From positions 930,001 through 994,000 of the forward strand of contig CANMUI010000001.1 in assembly GCA_947501045.1 (NCBI GenBank): 64,000 nucleotides of DNA, read 5' to 3'. The stretch's first letter is position 1; every line of letters begins with the position of its first letter. The position numbers were made by a program, and so were the translations under genes. A model generated the notes under the pieces. It had not been told where the DNA came from. It saw nothing but the letters and a program-made list of their open reading frames with translations, and ran no database searches. The DNA comes from an uncultured Psychrobacter sp. GTDB lineage: Bacteria > Pseudomonadota > Gammaproteobacteria > Pseudomonadales > Moraxellaceae. Shown piece after piece: positions 43,840 through 53,431 of the stretch.

Positions 43840-45309
43840 TTAAAACGAACCAAACAAAGTGCCTAAGGTAATAACTGCTGTCACAGCGATCAAAGGGATA
43901 ACCATAGTAACTACTGCTAGATTGAGATAAGACTGTCTATGAGTAAGACCACAAATGGCAAATAAGGTAATCACCGCGCCGCTATGCGGTAGGGTGTCAA
44001 GACCACCTGCTGCCATGACCGCCACTCGGTGCATAAGCTCCGGATCGATACCCGCTTCAACAGCCATACGCAAATAATCCTCGCCGAGGGTTGCAAGCGC
44101 GATACTCAAACCACCAGAGGATGAGCCAGTAATACCAGCAAGGGTAGTCATTGCGACCGCCTCTGAGATCAAAGGGTTGTTAGGGTTTAGGTTTAAGATA
44201 CTATCACGAATAATAAGGAAGCCTGCTAGAGAGGCGATAACGGCTCCATAACCTACTTCTGATGCTGTGTTAAAAATTGGCAGCATTGAATCATAAGTAC
44301 CACGGTTAATAGTCTTTTGTAAGTTATTCCAGTGTCCTATCCGCAGTACAATCAATACCAAAATAGCGATAACCAGCGAGATAATAATAGACCACAGGCC
44401 CAATGAGCCATCGATATTTAGATCGGGAAACTGAGTTTGCAGATCAGTAAAGTCCAGCGATGGGAAGATGGCATAGGTAAGAAGAGCGTTTAGCGCAATA
44501 ACCAAAACTAGCGGTATCATAGCGACTACAAACGAGGTTTGATGAGTATTTCGTGCTTGAGCTGGGCTGGCTAAATTGCTTTGTGCCACATTAACTTGAG
44601 CATCGCTTGTTGGTTCTTTTTTGGCATCAATACCGCCAACGCCTACGTCTTCATCATCGTGCTGACCGTAGCCTTCGCCTGCAGCGTTAGCTTTGCGCGC
44701 GCGCGACTGTAGCCATAACCAGCCACCAAAGAACATGATAGAGCCGCCAATAATACCTAAGATAGGAGCGGCGAAGACGTTAGTATTGTAATAAGGAATA
44801 GGAATCGCGTTTTGAATAGCTGGTGTACCGGGTAGGGCAGTCATGGTAAAGGTGAATGACCCAAGTGCGATAGCGGCTGGTATTAAACGCTTAGGGATGT
44901 CAGCGGCTCTAAATAAGTCTTTGGCAATAGGGTAAATCGCAAAAGCCACGACAAATAACGATACACCGCCATAAGTTAAGATAGCGCAGACCAAAATGAC
45001 CGCTAAAATAGCTTTACTAGCCCCAAGTTTTTTGACTACCGTATCGGCAATCGTTGTTGCAGCGCCCGAATCCGCCATCAAACGCCCAAAGAGCGCGCCT
45101 AATAAAAATATAGGAAAAAACTTGAGTAAAAATCCGCTTAAAGCACCCATAAAGACATCAGTATAGGTGGGAATACTACTTAAAAAATCTCCTGATAAAA
45201 ACACTGCCAGCGTCGCCATAATCGGTGCTAAGATCAGCACAGAGTAGCCACGATAAGCGAAAAACATCAATAAGAACAAGGTAATAACAATAGCAAGGGT
45301 ACTGAACAT
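43840..45309 (-). CDS. GntP-family permease
   Basis: Polytopic symporter of the gluconate permease (GntP) family, about twelve helices. FLLMFFAYRGYSVLILAPIMA and KFFPIFLLGALFGRLMADSGAA are family-like, and the second half has AAGGLDTLPHSGAVITLF. I start at ATG 45309 (MFSTLAIV) because GGAGAGG precedes it; ten extra residues would be non-hydrophobic. It is divergent from a 3-hydroxybutyrate/CoA-transferase operon. Some GntP members carry D-3-hydroxybutyrate, so that is a plausible substrate, but gluconate or another hydroxy acid cannot be excluded. Confidence 0.88.
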   Translation of the reverse strand: MFSTLAIVITLFLLMFFAYRGYSVLILAPIMATLAVFLSGDFLSSIPTYTDVFMGALSGFLLKFFPIFLLGALFGRLMADSGAATTIADTVVKKLGASKAILAVILVCAILTYGGVSLFVVAFAIYPIAKDLFRAADIPKRLIPAAIALGSFTFTMTALPGTPAIQNAIPIPYYNTNVFAAPILGIIGGSIMFFGGWLWLQSRARKANAAGEGYGQHDDEDVGVGGIDAKKEPTSDAQVNVAQSNLASPAQARNTHQTSFVVAMIPLVLVIALNALLTYAIFPSLDFTDLQTQFPDLNIDGSLGLWSIIISLVIAILVLIVLRIGHWNNLQKTINRGTYDSMLPIFNTASEVGYGAVIASLAGFLIIRDSILNLNPNNPLISEAVAMTTLAGITGSSSGGLSIALATLGEDYLRMAVEAGIDPELMHRVAVMAAGGLDTLPHSGAVITLFAICGLTHRQSYLNLAVVTMVIPLIAVTAVITLGTLFGSF

Positions 45310-45689
45310 GAACGCCTCTCCTTGGCATATATTAGACATGAAGTATGGATTGCTTGCCTATTACAATCAATAAGAATAAATTAGTCAACTTAATATTGAT
45401 AAAATCATTTTTACTTTAAATCTTTATTAGCATAATTTTCTTTTAGCCGCTAATAGGTCTACCAGTGGCTTGATTTTATTATCTAGTCGTTGCAAGATTA
45501 ATATGTTAAGTTAGCAAGGCAAGGCTGATAATACACAGGTATGCTAGCTCATTACAAGCGGTACTGATAGCTATAATCAAATCATTTTATTAGCTGATAT
45601 TTATAATAATTGATGTATAAGTACATAAGATTAATGAATGTTTTTGTATCGCTTAACAATGAGCATCGAAATTTACAAGGAATGTAGAT
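45310..45689. promoter_or_regulatory. Divergent promoter region between the GntP and AtoE-type genes
   Basis: About 380 bp separate the two transporters and must contain both promoters. It is AT-rich; a short dyad ATGTA-TAAG-TACAT lies near 45613-45626. I looked for a sigma-54 motif and saw none. No regulator gene is present. Confidence 0.5.
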
Positions 45690-47030
45690 ATGTTCAAAGC
45701 TATGACTAACGCTAGCGTCCAGCTAGTAAATCGCTACCTCCCATCCCCCTTCGTATTTTCAATCATCTTAACCCTTATTGCTTTTGTCGTTGGTCTTGCT
45801 ATTACAGGTCAAAACGTTATCGCTATGGCTGGACATTGGGGTAATGGTCTGTGGTCACTGCATAGTTTTGCTATGCAAATGGCTTTGATATTAGTCACAG
45901 GATACGCGCTTGCTAGCGCGCCGTTCATTCAGCGCCTACTAGATAATCTTGCTAGTAAAATTCACTCACCTACAACGGCTATCGTAGTATCAACTTTAGT
46001 TGGTTTAATTGGTTGCTGGATAAACTGGGGGTTTGGCTTAATCATCGGTGCAATCTTCGCTAAAGCATTAGCAAAAAAAGTAGCTAACGTTGATTATCCC
46101 TTGTTGGTGGCCGCGGCTTATTCAGGGTTTGTTATTTGGCACGGCGGCTTTTCAGGGTCGATACCCCTAACGCTAAGCTCCGGCGGCGAGACTTTGCTTA
46201 CACTATCAGGTAACACGATCACCGAAGCCATTCCTTTATCACAGACTGTGTTTGCTGGTTATAATTTATTAATTGTTGGTTTATTAATAGTTATCCTACC
46301 TATCCTAAATCGCTTTATGCATCCTAAAAATCCTACTACTATTGATCCAGACTTAATCAAAACCGAAGTCTATGCGCCGCCACCTCGTAATACCCCTGCA
46401 CAAAAACTAGACGATAGCCGTATTGTTGCCATTATTCTATTGGCTTTGGCATTGATGTACTACATTAGTGAGTTTGGTAGCAATGGTTTTAACCTCGGAC
46501 TAAACATAGTTATTGGCCTGTTCTTGTTCATAGGCTTGCTCTCTCATGGCACACTGGAGCGTTATTACCGCGCCGTCAAATCAGGCATTGGCGGTATTAC
46601 TGGTATTGTACTTTTGTTCCCATTTTATGGCGGTATTATGGGGATTATGACCGGTGCTAATGCAAGCGGTATCTCTATTAGTACGCAAGTCACTGAATTT
46701 TTCGTCAATTCAGCGTCACCCGATACTTTCCCTATTTTTGCTTTTTTAAGTGCTGGACTGGTTAATGTGTTTGTACCCTCAGGCGGCGGTCAATTTGCTG
46801 TACAAGGACCGGTAATGATACCAGCAGGGCTTGAGGTTGGAGTCAATCCAGCGGTGACAGCGATGGCAGTTGCATGGGGCGATGCTTGGACCAACATGAT
46901 TCAACCCTTTTGGGCACTGCCATTATTGGGTATTGCAGGGCTGGACGCGCGCGCTATTATGGGCTATTGTCTGATAGTGCTTGGTGTATCAGGAGTAGTT
47001 ATTATGAGTGTATTTTATTTTGTAGCGTAG
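45690..47030 (+). CDS. atoE: Short-chain fatty acid transporter, AtoE family
   Basis: Membrane transporter for short-chain fatty acids or ketone acids such as acetoacetate. Family pattern: VNRYLPSPFVFSIILTLIAF at the start, WGNGLWSLHSFAMQMALILVTG, LVGLIGCWINWGFGLIIGAIFA, and FVPSGGGQFAVQGPVM near residue 365. About twelve helices. AAGGA precedes the ATG. It heads the operon with CoA-transferase A and B and 3-hydroxybutyrate dehydrogenase, which supports an acetoacetate/3-hydroxybutyrate role. Confidence 0.92.
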   Translation: MFKAMTNASVQLVNRYLPSPFVFSIILTLIAFVVGLAITGQNVIAMAGHWGNGLWSLHSFAMQMALILVTGYALASAPFIQRLLDNLASKIHSPTTAIVVSTLVGLIGCWINWGFGLIIGAIFAKALAKKVANVDYPLLVAAAYSGFVIWHGGFSGSIPLTLSSGGETLLTLSGNTITEAIPLSQTVFAGYNLLIVGLLIVILPILNRFMHPKNPTTIDPDLIKTEVYAPPPRNTPAQKLDDSRIVAIILLALALMYYISEFGSNGFNLGLNIVIGLFLFIGLLSHGTLERYYRAVKSGIGGITGIVLLFPFYGGIMGIMTGANASGISISTQVTEFFVNSASPDTFPIFAFLSAGLVNVFVPSGGGQFAVQGPVMIPAGLEVGVNPAVTAMAVAWGDAWTNMIQPFWALPLLGIAGLDARAIMGYCLIVLGVSGVVIMSVFYFVA

Positions 47031-47177
47031 TACTTATCAAACATAAAGTAGACGGCGGTTTAAGTACAGCATTCAATATTATTGAGTTAAAAGTATGTAA
47101 TAGTGTAAATAGCGGTATAGATGAATAATATAAGCAGCTGATTAAATAGTAATAAAAAATAATGAAAGGAGATCAAT

Positions 47178-47891
47178 ATGAGTCAATCAAAAGTATATAG
47201 CAGTGCCAAGGAAGCGTTAGAAGGGACTATTAGCGATGGACAAACGCTTGCCATCGGTGGTTTTGGACTGTGCGGCATACCTGAGGCGTTAATCGAGGCG
47301 CTACGTGATAGCGGAGTCAAAGACTTAACTTGTATCAGTAATAATGCTGGTGTTGATGATTTTGGGCTAGGGCTATTGTTACAAACGCGGCAAATTAAAA
47401 AAATGATCTCCTCTTATGTGGGCGAAAATAAAGAATTTGAGCGCCAATATTTGGCAGGAGAGCTTGAAGTGGAGCTAACTCCGCAAGGAACACTGGCTGA
47501 AAAACTACGAGCCGGCGGCGCAGGTATCCCCGCTTTTTATACCGCGACTGGTGTTGGCACGTTAGTGGCTGAAGGTAAAGAAACTCGCGATTTTGAGGGA
47601 CGCACCTATATTCTTGAGCACTCACTGACAGCTGATGTCTCGCTTATCAAAGCACAAAAAGCTGATAAAGCGGGTAATCTTATCTTTAACAAAACCGCAC
47701 GCAACTTTAATCCAGACTGCGCGACGGCTGGCAAGATCACTATTGCTGAGGTCGAAGAGATTGTAGAAACTGGCGCGCTTGATCCTAATGAGATTCATCT
47801 GCCTGGGATATATGTACAGCGCATTGTATTAAATAGCAATCCTGAAAAGCGTATCGAAAAGATTACTATTAAAGCAACTGAGAATGCTTAA
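47178..47891 (+). CDS. scoA: 3-oxoacid CoA-transferase subunit A
   Basis: Alpha subunit of a succinyl-CoA:3-ketoacid (or acetate:acetoacetate) CoA-transferase, which activates acetoacetate to acetoacetyl-CoA. The CoA-transferase I motif GGFGLCGIPEALIEAL is near the start, followed by SNNAGVDDFGLGLLL and LTPQGTLAEKLRAGGAGIPAFYT (core TPQGTLAEKLRAGGAGIP). Length 237 matches ScoA. It has a strong AAAGGAGAT ribosome-binding site and is followed 64 bp later by subunit B. Confidence 0.95.
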   Translation: MSQSKVYSSAKEALEGTISDGQTLAIGGFGLCGIPEALIEALRDSGVKDLTCISNNAGVDDFGLGLLLQTRQIKKMISSYVGENKEFERQYLAGELEVELTPQGTLAEKLRAGGAGIPAFYTATGVGTLVAEGKETRDFEGRTYILEHSLTADVSLIKAQKADKAGNLIFNKTARNFNPDCATAGKITIAEVEEIVETGALDPNEIHLPGIYVQRIVLNSNPEKRIEKITIKATENA

Positions 47892-47955
47892 ACGAGTGAT
47901 CTATAAAGTATTTAGTCATAAATAATAAAGCAACTTAAAAGATAAGGATAACGAT

Positions 47956-48585
47956 ATGACATGGAACAGAGAACAGATGGCGCAGCGTGCAGCGCAAGAG
48001 CTGCAAGATGGTTACTACGTTAATTTAGGTATTGGCCTGCCCACTTTAGTCGCTAACTATATCCCTGAGGGTATGGACGTTTGGCTACAGTCAGAAAACG
48101 GTTTATTGGGTATTGGCGAGTTTCCAACCGAAGATAATGTTGACGCTGACCTGATTAATGCTGGCAAGCAAACCGTTACCGCAGCGCCAGGAGCCAGTTA
48201 TTTTGGTAGCTCAGAATCCTTTGCAATGATTCGCGGCGGGCATGTGAATCTTGCGATATTGGGCGCGATGGAAGTCTCAGAGTATGGTGATCTGGCCAAC
48301 TGGATGATTCCCAAAAAAATGGTTAAAGGTATGGGCGGCGCGATGGATTTGGTCGCGGGCGTACAGCGTGTTATTGTCCTCATGGAGCAGGTCAATAAAC
48401 ATGGTGACCCCAAAATTTTAGCTGAGTGCCAGCTACCACTGACGGGCACAAGGGTGGTTGATCGTATTATTACTGAGCTTGCTGTGCTTGATGTCACTGA
48501 TAAAGGACTAAAACTGGTTGAACTTGCAGACGGCATAAGCTTTGATGAGCTACAAGAAAAGACACCTGTTAGTATTATTCAATAA
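47956..48585 (+). CDS. scoB: 3-oxoacid CoA-transferase subunit B
   Basis: Beta subunit. The catalytic Glu lies in SENGLLGIGEFP (Glu51 in QSENGLLG), a diagnostic motif, following YYVNLGIGLPTLVANYIP. GGHVNLAILGAMEVSEYGDLANWMIP and GMGGAMDLVAG are typical of ScoB. Length 209 is slightly below the 216 usual but nothing appears missing. It sits between subunit A and the 3-hydroxybutyrate dehydrogenase in a four-gene operon. Confidence 0.95.
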   Translation: MTWNREQMAQRAAQELQDGYYVNLGIGLPTLVANYIPEGMDVWLQSENGLLGIGEFPTEDNVDADLINAGKQTVTAAPGASYFGSSESFAMIRGGHVNLAILGAMEVSEYGDLANWMIPKKMVKGMGGAMDLVAGVQRVIVLMEQVNKHGDPKILAECQLPLTGTRVVDRIITELAVLDVTDKGLKLVELADGISFDELQEKTPVSIIQ

Positions 48586-48643
48586 ATCGTGCCTTCGTAT
48601 AATAGGATTTAGCAAACTTACTTAATAAATAAAGGATCAATGT

Positions 48644-49444
48644 ATGGCAACCGAATTACAACATGATTTAAGCGGTAAAGTGGCGCTAGTGACCGGTTCT
48701 GCTAGCGGCATTGGTCGTGATATTGCTGAAACTTACGCCAAAGCAGGAGCGGCCATTGGTATTGCTGATATTAACCTCGAAGCGGCGCAGCAGACCGTTG
48801 ATGAGATCAAAGCAGCAGGTGGGCAAGCCTTAGCTATTGAGATGGATGTCACCTCTGAGGATGCTGTAAACGCAGGAGTACAAAAGCTAGTAGATAGTTT
48901 TGGTGGTATTGATATTCTCGTCTCTAACGCTGGTATTCAAATTATTAATCCTATCAATAAAATGGCATTTGATGATTGGAAAAAGATGCTAGCTATTCAT
49001 TTAGATGGAGCGTTTTTAACGACCAAAGCTGCCGTGCAGCATATGTATAAAGGCGATAAAGGCGGCACAGTTATTTACATGGGTTCTGTACATTCGCATG
49101 AAGCCTCCATGTACAAAGCGCCTTATGTAACGTCCAAGCATGGATTATTAGGACTATGCCGCGTTTTAGCAAAAGAGGGCGCTGAACATAATGTACGCTC
49201 GCATGTTATTTGCCCAGGGTTTGTAAAAACACCTTTGGTTGAAAAGCAGATTCCAGAGCAAGCGGCCGAAAAAGGCATTAGCGAAGAGTCGGTAGTAAAT
49301 GACATTATGCTGGTTAATACCGTTGATAAAGAATTTACGACCATTGATGATATTGCGCAGTTGGCATTGTTTTTGGCCGCATTCCCAACTAATGTGTTTA
49401 CCGGTCAATCTATTGTGGCCAGCCATGGCTGGTTTATGAATTAA
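48644..49444 (+). CDS. bdhA: 3-hydroxybutyrate dehydrogenase (short-chain dehydrogenase)
   Basis: NAD-dependent SDR enzyme oxidising D-3-hydroxybutyrate to acetoacetate. The Rossmann motif is ALVTGSASGIGRDIAE; NAG is in LVSNAGIQI; the catalytic Tyr/Lys pair lies in YKAPYVTSKHGLLGL (YxxxK), with Ser in MGSVHSHEAS. The ending VFTGQSIVASHGWFMN is typical of BdhA-type enzymes. Context with a CoA-transferase and AtoE transporter supports the specific call over a generic SDR. Confidence 0.93.
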   Translation: MATELQHDLSGKVALVTGSASGIGRDIAETYAKAGAAIGIADINLEAAQQTVDEIKAAGGQALAIEMDVTSEDAVNAGVQKLVDSFGGIDILVSNAGIQIINPINKMAFDDWKKMLAIHLDGAFLTTKAAVQHMYKGDKGGTVIYMGSVHSHEASMYKAPYVTSKHGLLGLCRVLAKEGAEHNVRSHVICPGFVKTPLVEKQIPEQAAEKGISEESVVNDIMLVNTVDKEFTTIDDIAQLALFLAAFPTNVFTGQSIVASHGWFMN

Positions 49445-49470
49445 TAGTGGCAATAGTTGTCTGTAAATTT

Positions 49471-49498
49471 GACAGTCATTACATAGCAAATGACTGTC
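49471..49498 (+). repeat. 10-bp hairpin after bdhA
   Basis: GACAGTCATT and AATGACTGTC form a perfect stem with an 8-base loop. It lacks a following T-run on the plus strand. It may end or stabilise the operon mRNA. Confidence 0.6.
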
Positions 49499-49792
49499 AG
49501 TAGCTATTATCGTTAATTTCTTAATTTTTCGATTCAGTATTTTCTACCTAATTATTCAAGCTAGCCGTTCATCTCTCTATCCATCCCTATTTTTCCATAA
49601 TCTAATTACTTTATTAACCTATCTAGCTGTCTAATTATCTAGCTTGTTGCTCTATTCAAATTATAAAAACTGCTAACCGATCCTAAAAATAAACCGTAAA
49701 AAATGTGTCTAGTGCGTTCATTGACAGGGTATAGAGGCGGTGCTATAACAGAATCTATAAAATATTTTTTATAAATTAGTTATAAATTATAT

Positions 49793-49806
49793 TTAAGCTA
49801 GCTTAA
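49793..49806. promoter_or_regulatory. 14-bp palindrome in the aidB promoter region
   Basis: TTAAGCTAGCTTAA is fully self-complementary and lies 44 bp before the aidB start. Just upstream, TATAAATTA occurs twice, two bases apart (49769-49790). This resembles an operator overlapping a promoter, but no bound regulator is known. Confidence 0.4.
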
Positions 49807-49850
49807 TTTGGGGCTGTTTATTAGGATGGTTCCCCTCAAGGAGAATTTTC

Positions 49851-51539
49851 ATGGATTTGATGACCCCGCAGATGACCTCTGAGCGTTTTTTAGCAGAGAC
49901 GCACACGGTTCATAATCAGCCGCCGCCTCTAGAGAATTATAATCTTTACTTACAAGATAAAGCTTTAATTGAAACCGTCGCCCAACAGCACGCAAGCTGG
50001 GCTAATGATGAGCTTGAGGCATTTGGTAAGCTGACCGGATCGCGCGAGATGATTGAGCTGGGCTTTCAGGCTAATGAGAATAAGCCTATCTTGTATACCC
50101 ACGACAAGTACGGTAACCGAATCGATGAAGTCCGCTTTCATCCCGCTTATCATCAGCTCATGCAGTTCTCTTTAGAGCATGGGTTCCATGCCTCACACTG
50201 GCTTGAGCCTAAAGCCGGCGCGCAAGTGGCACGCGCGGCTAAGTTTTATATGCAAAGTCAGGTCGAAGCGGCGCATTGCTGTCCCATTACTATGACCTCA
50301 GCGGCGGTTCCGGCATTACTTGAGCAGCCTGAGCTTTCAGAACAGCTACGGCCAAAAATACTTGCCTATGATTATGATTATCGCAATGTACCCTTAGAGC
50401 AAAAGCCTGCGATCACGATTGGTATGGCAATGACCGAAAAACAGGGTGGCTCAGACGTGCGCGCTAATACTTTGCGTGCTTATCCTATTGGTAATAGCGG
50501 CTCTGGTCAGGCGTACGAGCTGGTTGGGCACAAATACTTTGTCTCAGCACCGATGAGCGATGCTTTTTTGGTATTAGCGCAGTCTGAGGGCGGTCTGTCC
50601 TGCTTTTTTATGCCGCGCTGGCGACCTGATGGTAGCAAAAATCCTATGCAAATTCAGCGTCTCAAAAATAAGATGGGCAATGTTGCTAATGCCTCTTGTG
50701 AGACCGAGCTGCGCGGCGCTTATGCCATTATGGTAGGCGAGGAGGGACGCGGGGTAGCAACAATTATCAAGATGGTATCGATGACACGTATCGATTGTAT
50801 GATTGGCTCAGCAGCAGGCATGCGCCAAGCGGTAGCGCAGATTACTCATCACTGCGCGCACCGATCCGCTTTTGGTAAGCTATTATCGCAGCAACCGTTG
50901 ATGCAAAATGTATTGGCCGATTTGGTGATTGAGCATGAAGCGGCACTGGCGCTGACCATGCGTATTGCTGGCGCAATGGATCGCAGCGCGAACAGTGAAA
51001 GTGAGCAGCTAATGGTACGTATGGGCACCGCAGTGGGCAAATACTGGATTTGCAAACGTGCGCCTGAACATGCCTATGAGGCGATGGAGTGTATTGGTGG
51101 TAGCGGCGTGATGGAAGATAGCATCATGCCAAGGCTATTTCGGGAGTCGCCAGTCAACTCCATTTGGGAGGGCAGTGGTAACGTACAGTGTTTGGATATG
51201 CTGCGGGCTATGAGTCGCCATTCAGGATCAGTTGAGACATTAATGAGCGAAGTGCAAGCAGCGTCAGGCGCTGATAAACGCTTAGATCAGTATGTCAAGC
51301 AACTGAGCCGCGAACTTGTAGATACCAGCGACATCGAATACCGCGCGCGCAGTATCGTTGAAAAAATGGCGCTCGCGCTGCAAGGCTCTTTGCTGGTACG
51401 ATTTGGTAATCCGGCGGTTGCTGATGGGTTTTGTGCTTCACGGCTCACGTCCCAAAGTAGCGGACTGGTCTATGGCAATCTGCCGCGTGGAGTGGACTGT
51501 GAAGCCATTATAAAACGTGCAACGCCGCAACTAGACTAG
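49851..51539 (+). CDS. aidB: AidB-like acyl-CoA dehydrogenase
   Basis: Flavoprotein of the acyl-CoA dehydrogenase superfamily. It matches E. coli AidB in characteristic blocks: THTVHNQPPPLENYNLYLQD, VRFHPAYHQLM, QVEAAHCCPITMTSAAVPAL, GMAMTEKQGGSDVRANT, FVSAPMSDAFLVLAQSEGGLSCFF and PVNSIWEGSGNVQCLDMLRAM (each quoted in part). In E. coli AidB is part of the adaptive response to alkylation and binds DNA through a C-terminal domain. A Cys/Gly-rich similar tail is present here. A strong AAGGAG site precedes the ATG. At 562 residues it is a little longer than E. coli AidB. No ada/alkB partner is adjacent. Confidence 0.93.
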   Translation: MDLMTPQMTSERFLAETHTVHNQPPPLENYNLYLQDKALIETVAQQHASWANDELEAFGKLTGSREMIELGFQANENKPILYTHDKYGNRIDEVRFHPAYHQLMQFSLEHGFHASHWLEPKAGAQVARAAKFYMQSQVEAAHCCPITMTSAAVPALLEQPELSEQLRPKILAYDYDYRNVPLEQKPAITIGMAMTEKQGGSDVRANTLRAYPIGNSGSGQAYELVGHKYFVSAPMSDAFLVLAQSEGGLSCFFMPRWRPDGSKNPMQIQRLKNKMGNVANASCETELRGAYAIMVGEEGRGVATIIKMVSMTRIDCMIGSAAGMRQAVAQITHHCAHRSAFGKLLSQQPLMQNVLADLVIEHEAALALTMRIAGAMDRSANSESEQLMVRMGTAVGKYWICKRAPEHAYEAMECIGGSGVMEDSIMPRLFRESPVNSIWEGSGNVQCLDMLRAMSRHSGSVETLMSEVQAASGADKRLDQYVKQLSRELVDTSDIEYRARSIVEKMALALQGSLLVRFGNPAVADGFCASRLTSQSSGLVYGNLPRGVDCEAIIKRATPQLD

Positions 51540-51754
51540 TGGTTACTAAGCTAAGAGCTTACAAGTTTAGTGATAGCATATCTTAAGCAATTAAGGGGTT
51601 TATTTTAACAGTTAATCGATTAAAGGTAGGACAAAATAAGCTATAAGAAAGGAATTAGATAGAGGGTGTGTTTGGTATTCAACCATAGGCCGCTGATTCA
51701 ACGTAAGCTTATAAGATGTTTTATCAAGGTCATGATAGAATGCGGCGTGGATTG

Positions 51755-51780
51755 AGAGCCATTATTATTGGCTCTTTTTT
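51755..51780 (+). terminator. Intrinsic terminator between aidB and mgtE
   Basis: AGAGCCA (51755-51761) pairs with TGGCTCT (51769-51775), followed by five T residues. It is 216 bp after aidB and only 58 bp before the mgtE start, so it might be a leader attenuator for mgtE as well as an aidB terminator. Confidence 0.85.
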
Positions 51781-51838
51781 AATGACTGTCATTTTTATAA
51801 CTATTTGCCATTACGTTTTGACAGCTTGGAGTAAAATA

Positions 51839-53176
51839 ATGAATCATCAAGCTCTTGCTATAAGCTTAACGCATGCTATTGAAAACGGGCAGTTTGAGCG
51901 GGCAATCCAGCAAGTTGAAGATCTACGTCCCATTGATACTGCTGATACGCTAGCACTGATAACGCCAACGTTGGGATCGCTATTATTAGAGCTTTTGCCT
52001 AATCGAGCTACTGTATTTGCCTATTTGTCGGAGGATATTCAAGTAGCCATGGCACGTATGCTGCCGCGGGATCGTATGGCCGCTTTGCTAAGCGAGATGC
52101 CAGCTGACGAACGTACTGACCTTTATAAGCATCTCTCGCAGGTGCAGCGTGACGCTTTACTGCCGGCGCTTGCACAGGCAAAGCGTGAAGATATTCGCAG
52201 ACTTGCCGCTTATGAAGAGCGTACCGCAGGAGCGCTTATGACCTCAGATTATGCTACTTTGAGCGCTGAGATGACGGTCAAAGAAGCACTAGAAGCTTTA
52301 CGCTTAGAGGCCCCTGATGCCGAGACAATTTATCATGCTTATGTGATTAATGATGAGCGTCGTCTACTGGGCGTTGTGTCATTAAGGGTGTTGATTTTGG
52401 CCGCACCAGATGAGTTTATTGGCGATATCATGCTAAGCCATGTGATAGCAAGTAATGTTAATGACGATCAAGAAGATATCGCTAAGACTGTGGCGCGCTA
52501 CGACTTGATTGCGCTACCTATTATTGATGACAACGGGGCTTTAGTTGGTATTGTTACTCACGATGATGCGATGGACGTTGCAAGCGACGAAGCCACGGAT
52601 GATTTTCACAAGTCAGGTGGTGTCTCAACATCAATCGGTAAGCTCAAAGATGCCAGCCTTAGAGTGCTGTATCGTAAGCGCGTGTTTTGGTTGGTATTTT
52701 TAGTCTTTGGCAATCTACTCTCGGGCTTTAGTATCTCAAACTTTGAGGATGTGATTGCCGCCAACCTAGTGTTGGTGTTTTTCTTACCCTTACTCGTTGA
52801 TAGCGGTGGTAATGCCGGCTCCCAGTCAGCAACTTTGATGGTACGGGCGCTGGCTACAGGCGACGTGGTGATGCGTGATTGGTTCTCTTTGCTTGGACGA
52901 GAGGCACTAGTAGCCTTGATGCTTGGCGCTACTATGGCCGCTGCTATCGCCCTCATAGGTTATGTGCGTGGTGATGCAGTGGTCTCAATGGTACTTGCGC
53001 TGAGTATGATGTCGGTGGTCATGATCGGCTGTGTCATCGGTATGAGCTTACCTTTTGTGTTAAGCAAAATGGGCTTTGATCCAGCGGCAGCGAGTGCGCC
53101 TTTGATCACTTCTGTATGTGATGCTTCAGGCGTGCTGATTTACTTATTTATTGCGTCAGTGTTTTTGCCGCTTTGA
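51839..53176 (+). CDS. mgtE: Magnesium transporter MgtE
   Basis: Mg2+ channel regulated by cytoplasmic Mg2+. Domain order: N-terminal superhelical domain (about residues 1-130, LLPNRATVFAYL, MPADERTDLYKHLS), two CBS domains (about 135-260; RTAGALMTSDYATL, VGIVTHDDAMDV) and five membrane helices with the pore segment FLPLLVDSGGNAGSQSATLMVR. I chose ATG 51839 (MNHQALAIS) with GGAG seven bases upstream. An in-frame upstream ATG at 51716 would run through a terminator hairpin. About 445 residues is standard. Confidence 0.95.
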   Translation: MNHQALAISLTHAIENGQFERAIQQVEDLRPIDTADTLALITPTLGSLLLELLPNRATVFAYLSEDIQVAMARMLPRDRMAALLSEMPADERTDLYKHLSQVQRDALLPALAQAKREDIRRLAAYEERTAGALMTSDYATLSAEMTVKEALEALRLEAPDAETIYHAYVINDERRLLGVVSLRVLILAAPDEFIGDIMLSHVIASNVNDDQEDIAKTVARYDLIALPIIDDNGALVGIVTHDDAMDVASDEATDDFHKSGGVSTSIGKLKDASLRVLYRKRVFWLVFLVFGNLLSGFSISNFEDVIAANLVLVFFLPLLVDSGGNAGSQSATLMVRALATGDVVMRDWFSLLGREALVALMLGATMAAAIALIGYVRGDAVVSMVLALSMMSVVMIGCVIGMSLPFVLSKMGFDPAAASAPLITSVCDASGVLIYLFIASVFLPL

Positions 53177-53431
53177 TCTTTATTAAAGTAGTTTTTATCG
53201 ATATTAACTCTATAGTTATAGTTTTAACCCCGCGGTTGGTATTGCTATTGTTTTTATAGTAAAAAACGGCATATAAATAGCATTACTTATAAGGGTTATG
53301 CCTACTGGTACTATGGTTTTTTTATAATCCTGATTGGGCTACACTGATAACCCTACTATTGCTATGAACCCATTATAAGTCGCTTCTTATTATCGAACCT
53401 ACTTATATAAAATATAAAAACAAAGGCCGCT

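Larger units (their letters stand above)
49445..49850. other. Intergenic region between bdhA and aidB
   Basis: No gene is visible. A 10-bp hairpin (49471-49480 with 49489-49498) follows bdhA by 27 bp but lacks a T-run, so termination is uncertain. The middle is pyrimidine-rich, with CTATC/CTAATTA-type repeats between 49555 and 49650. A 14-bp palindrome and a paired TATAAATTA lie just before aidB. Confidence 0.5.

Noticed and set aside
51716..51838. Longer MgtE N-terminus from ATG 51716
   Set aside because: The extension crosses an intrinsic terminator; ATG 51839 has GGAG in place and matches family length.
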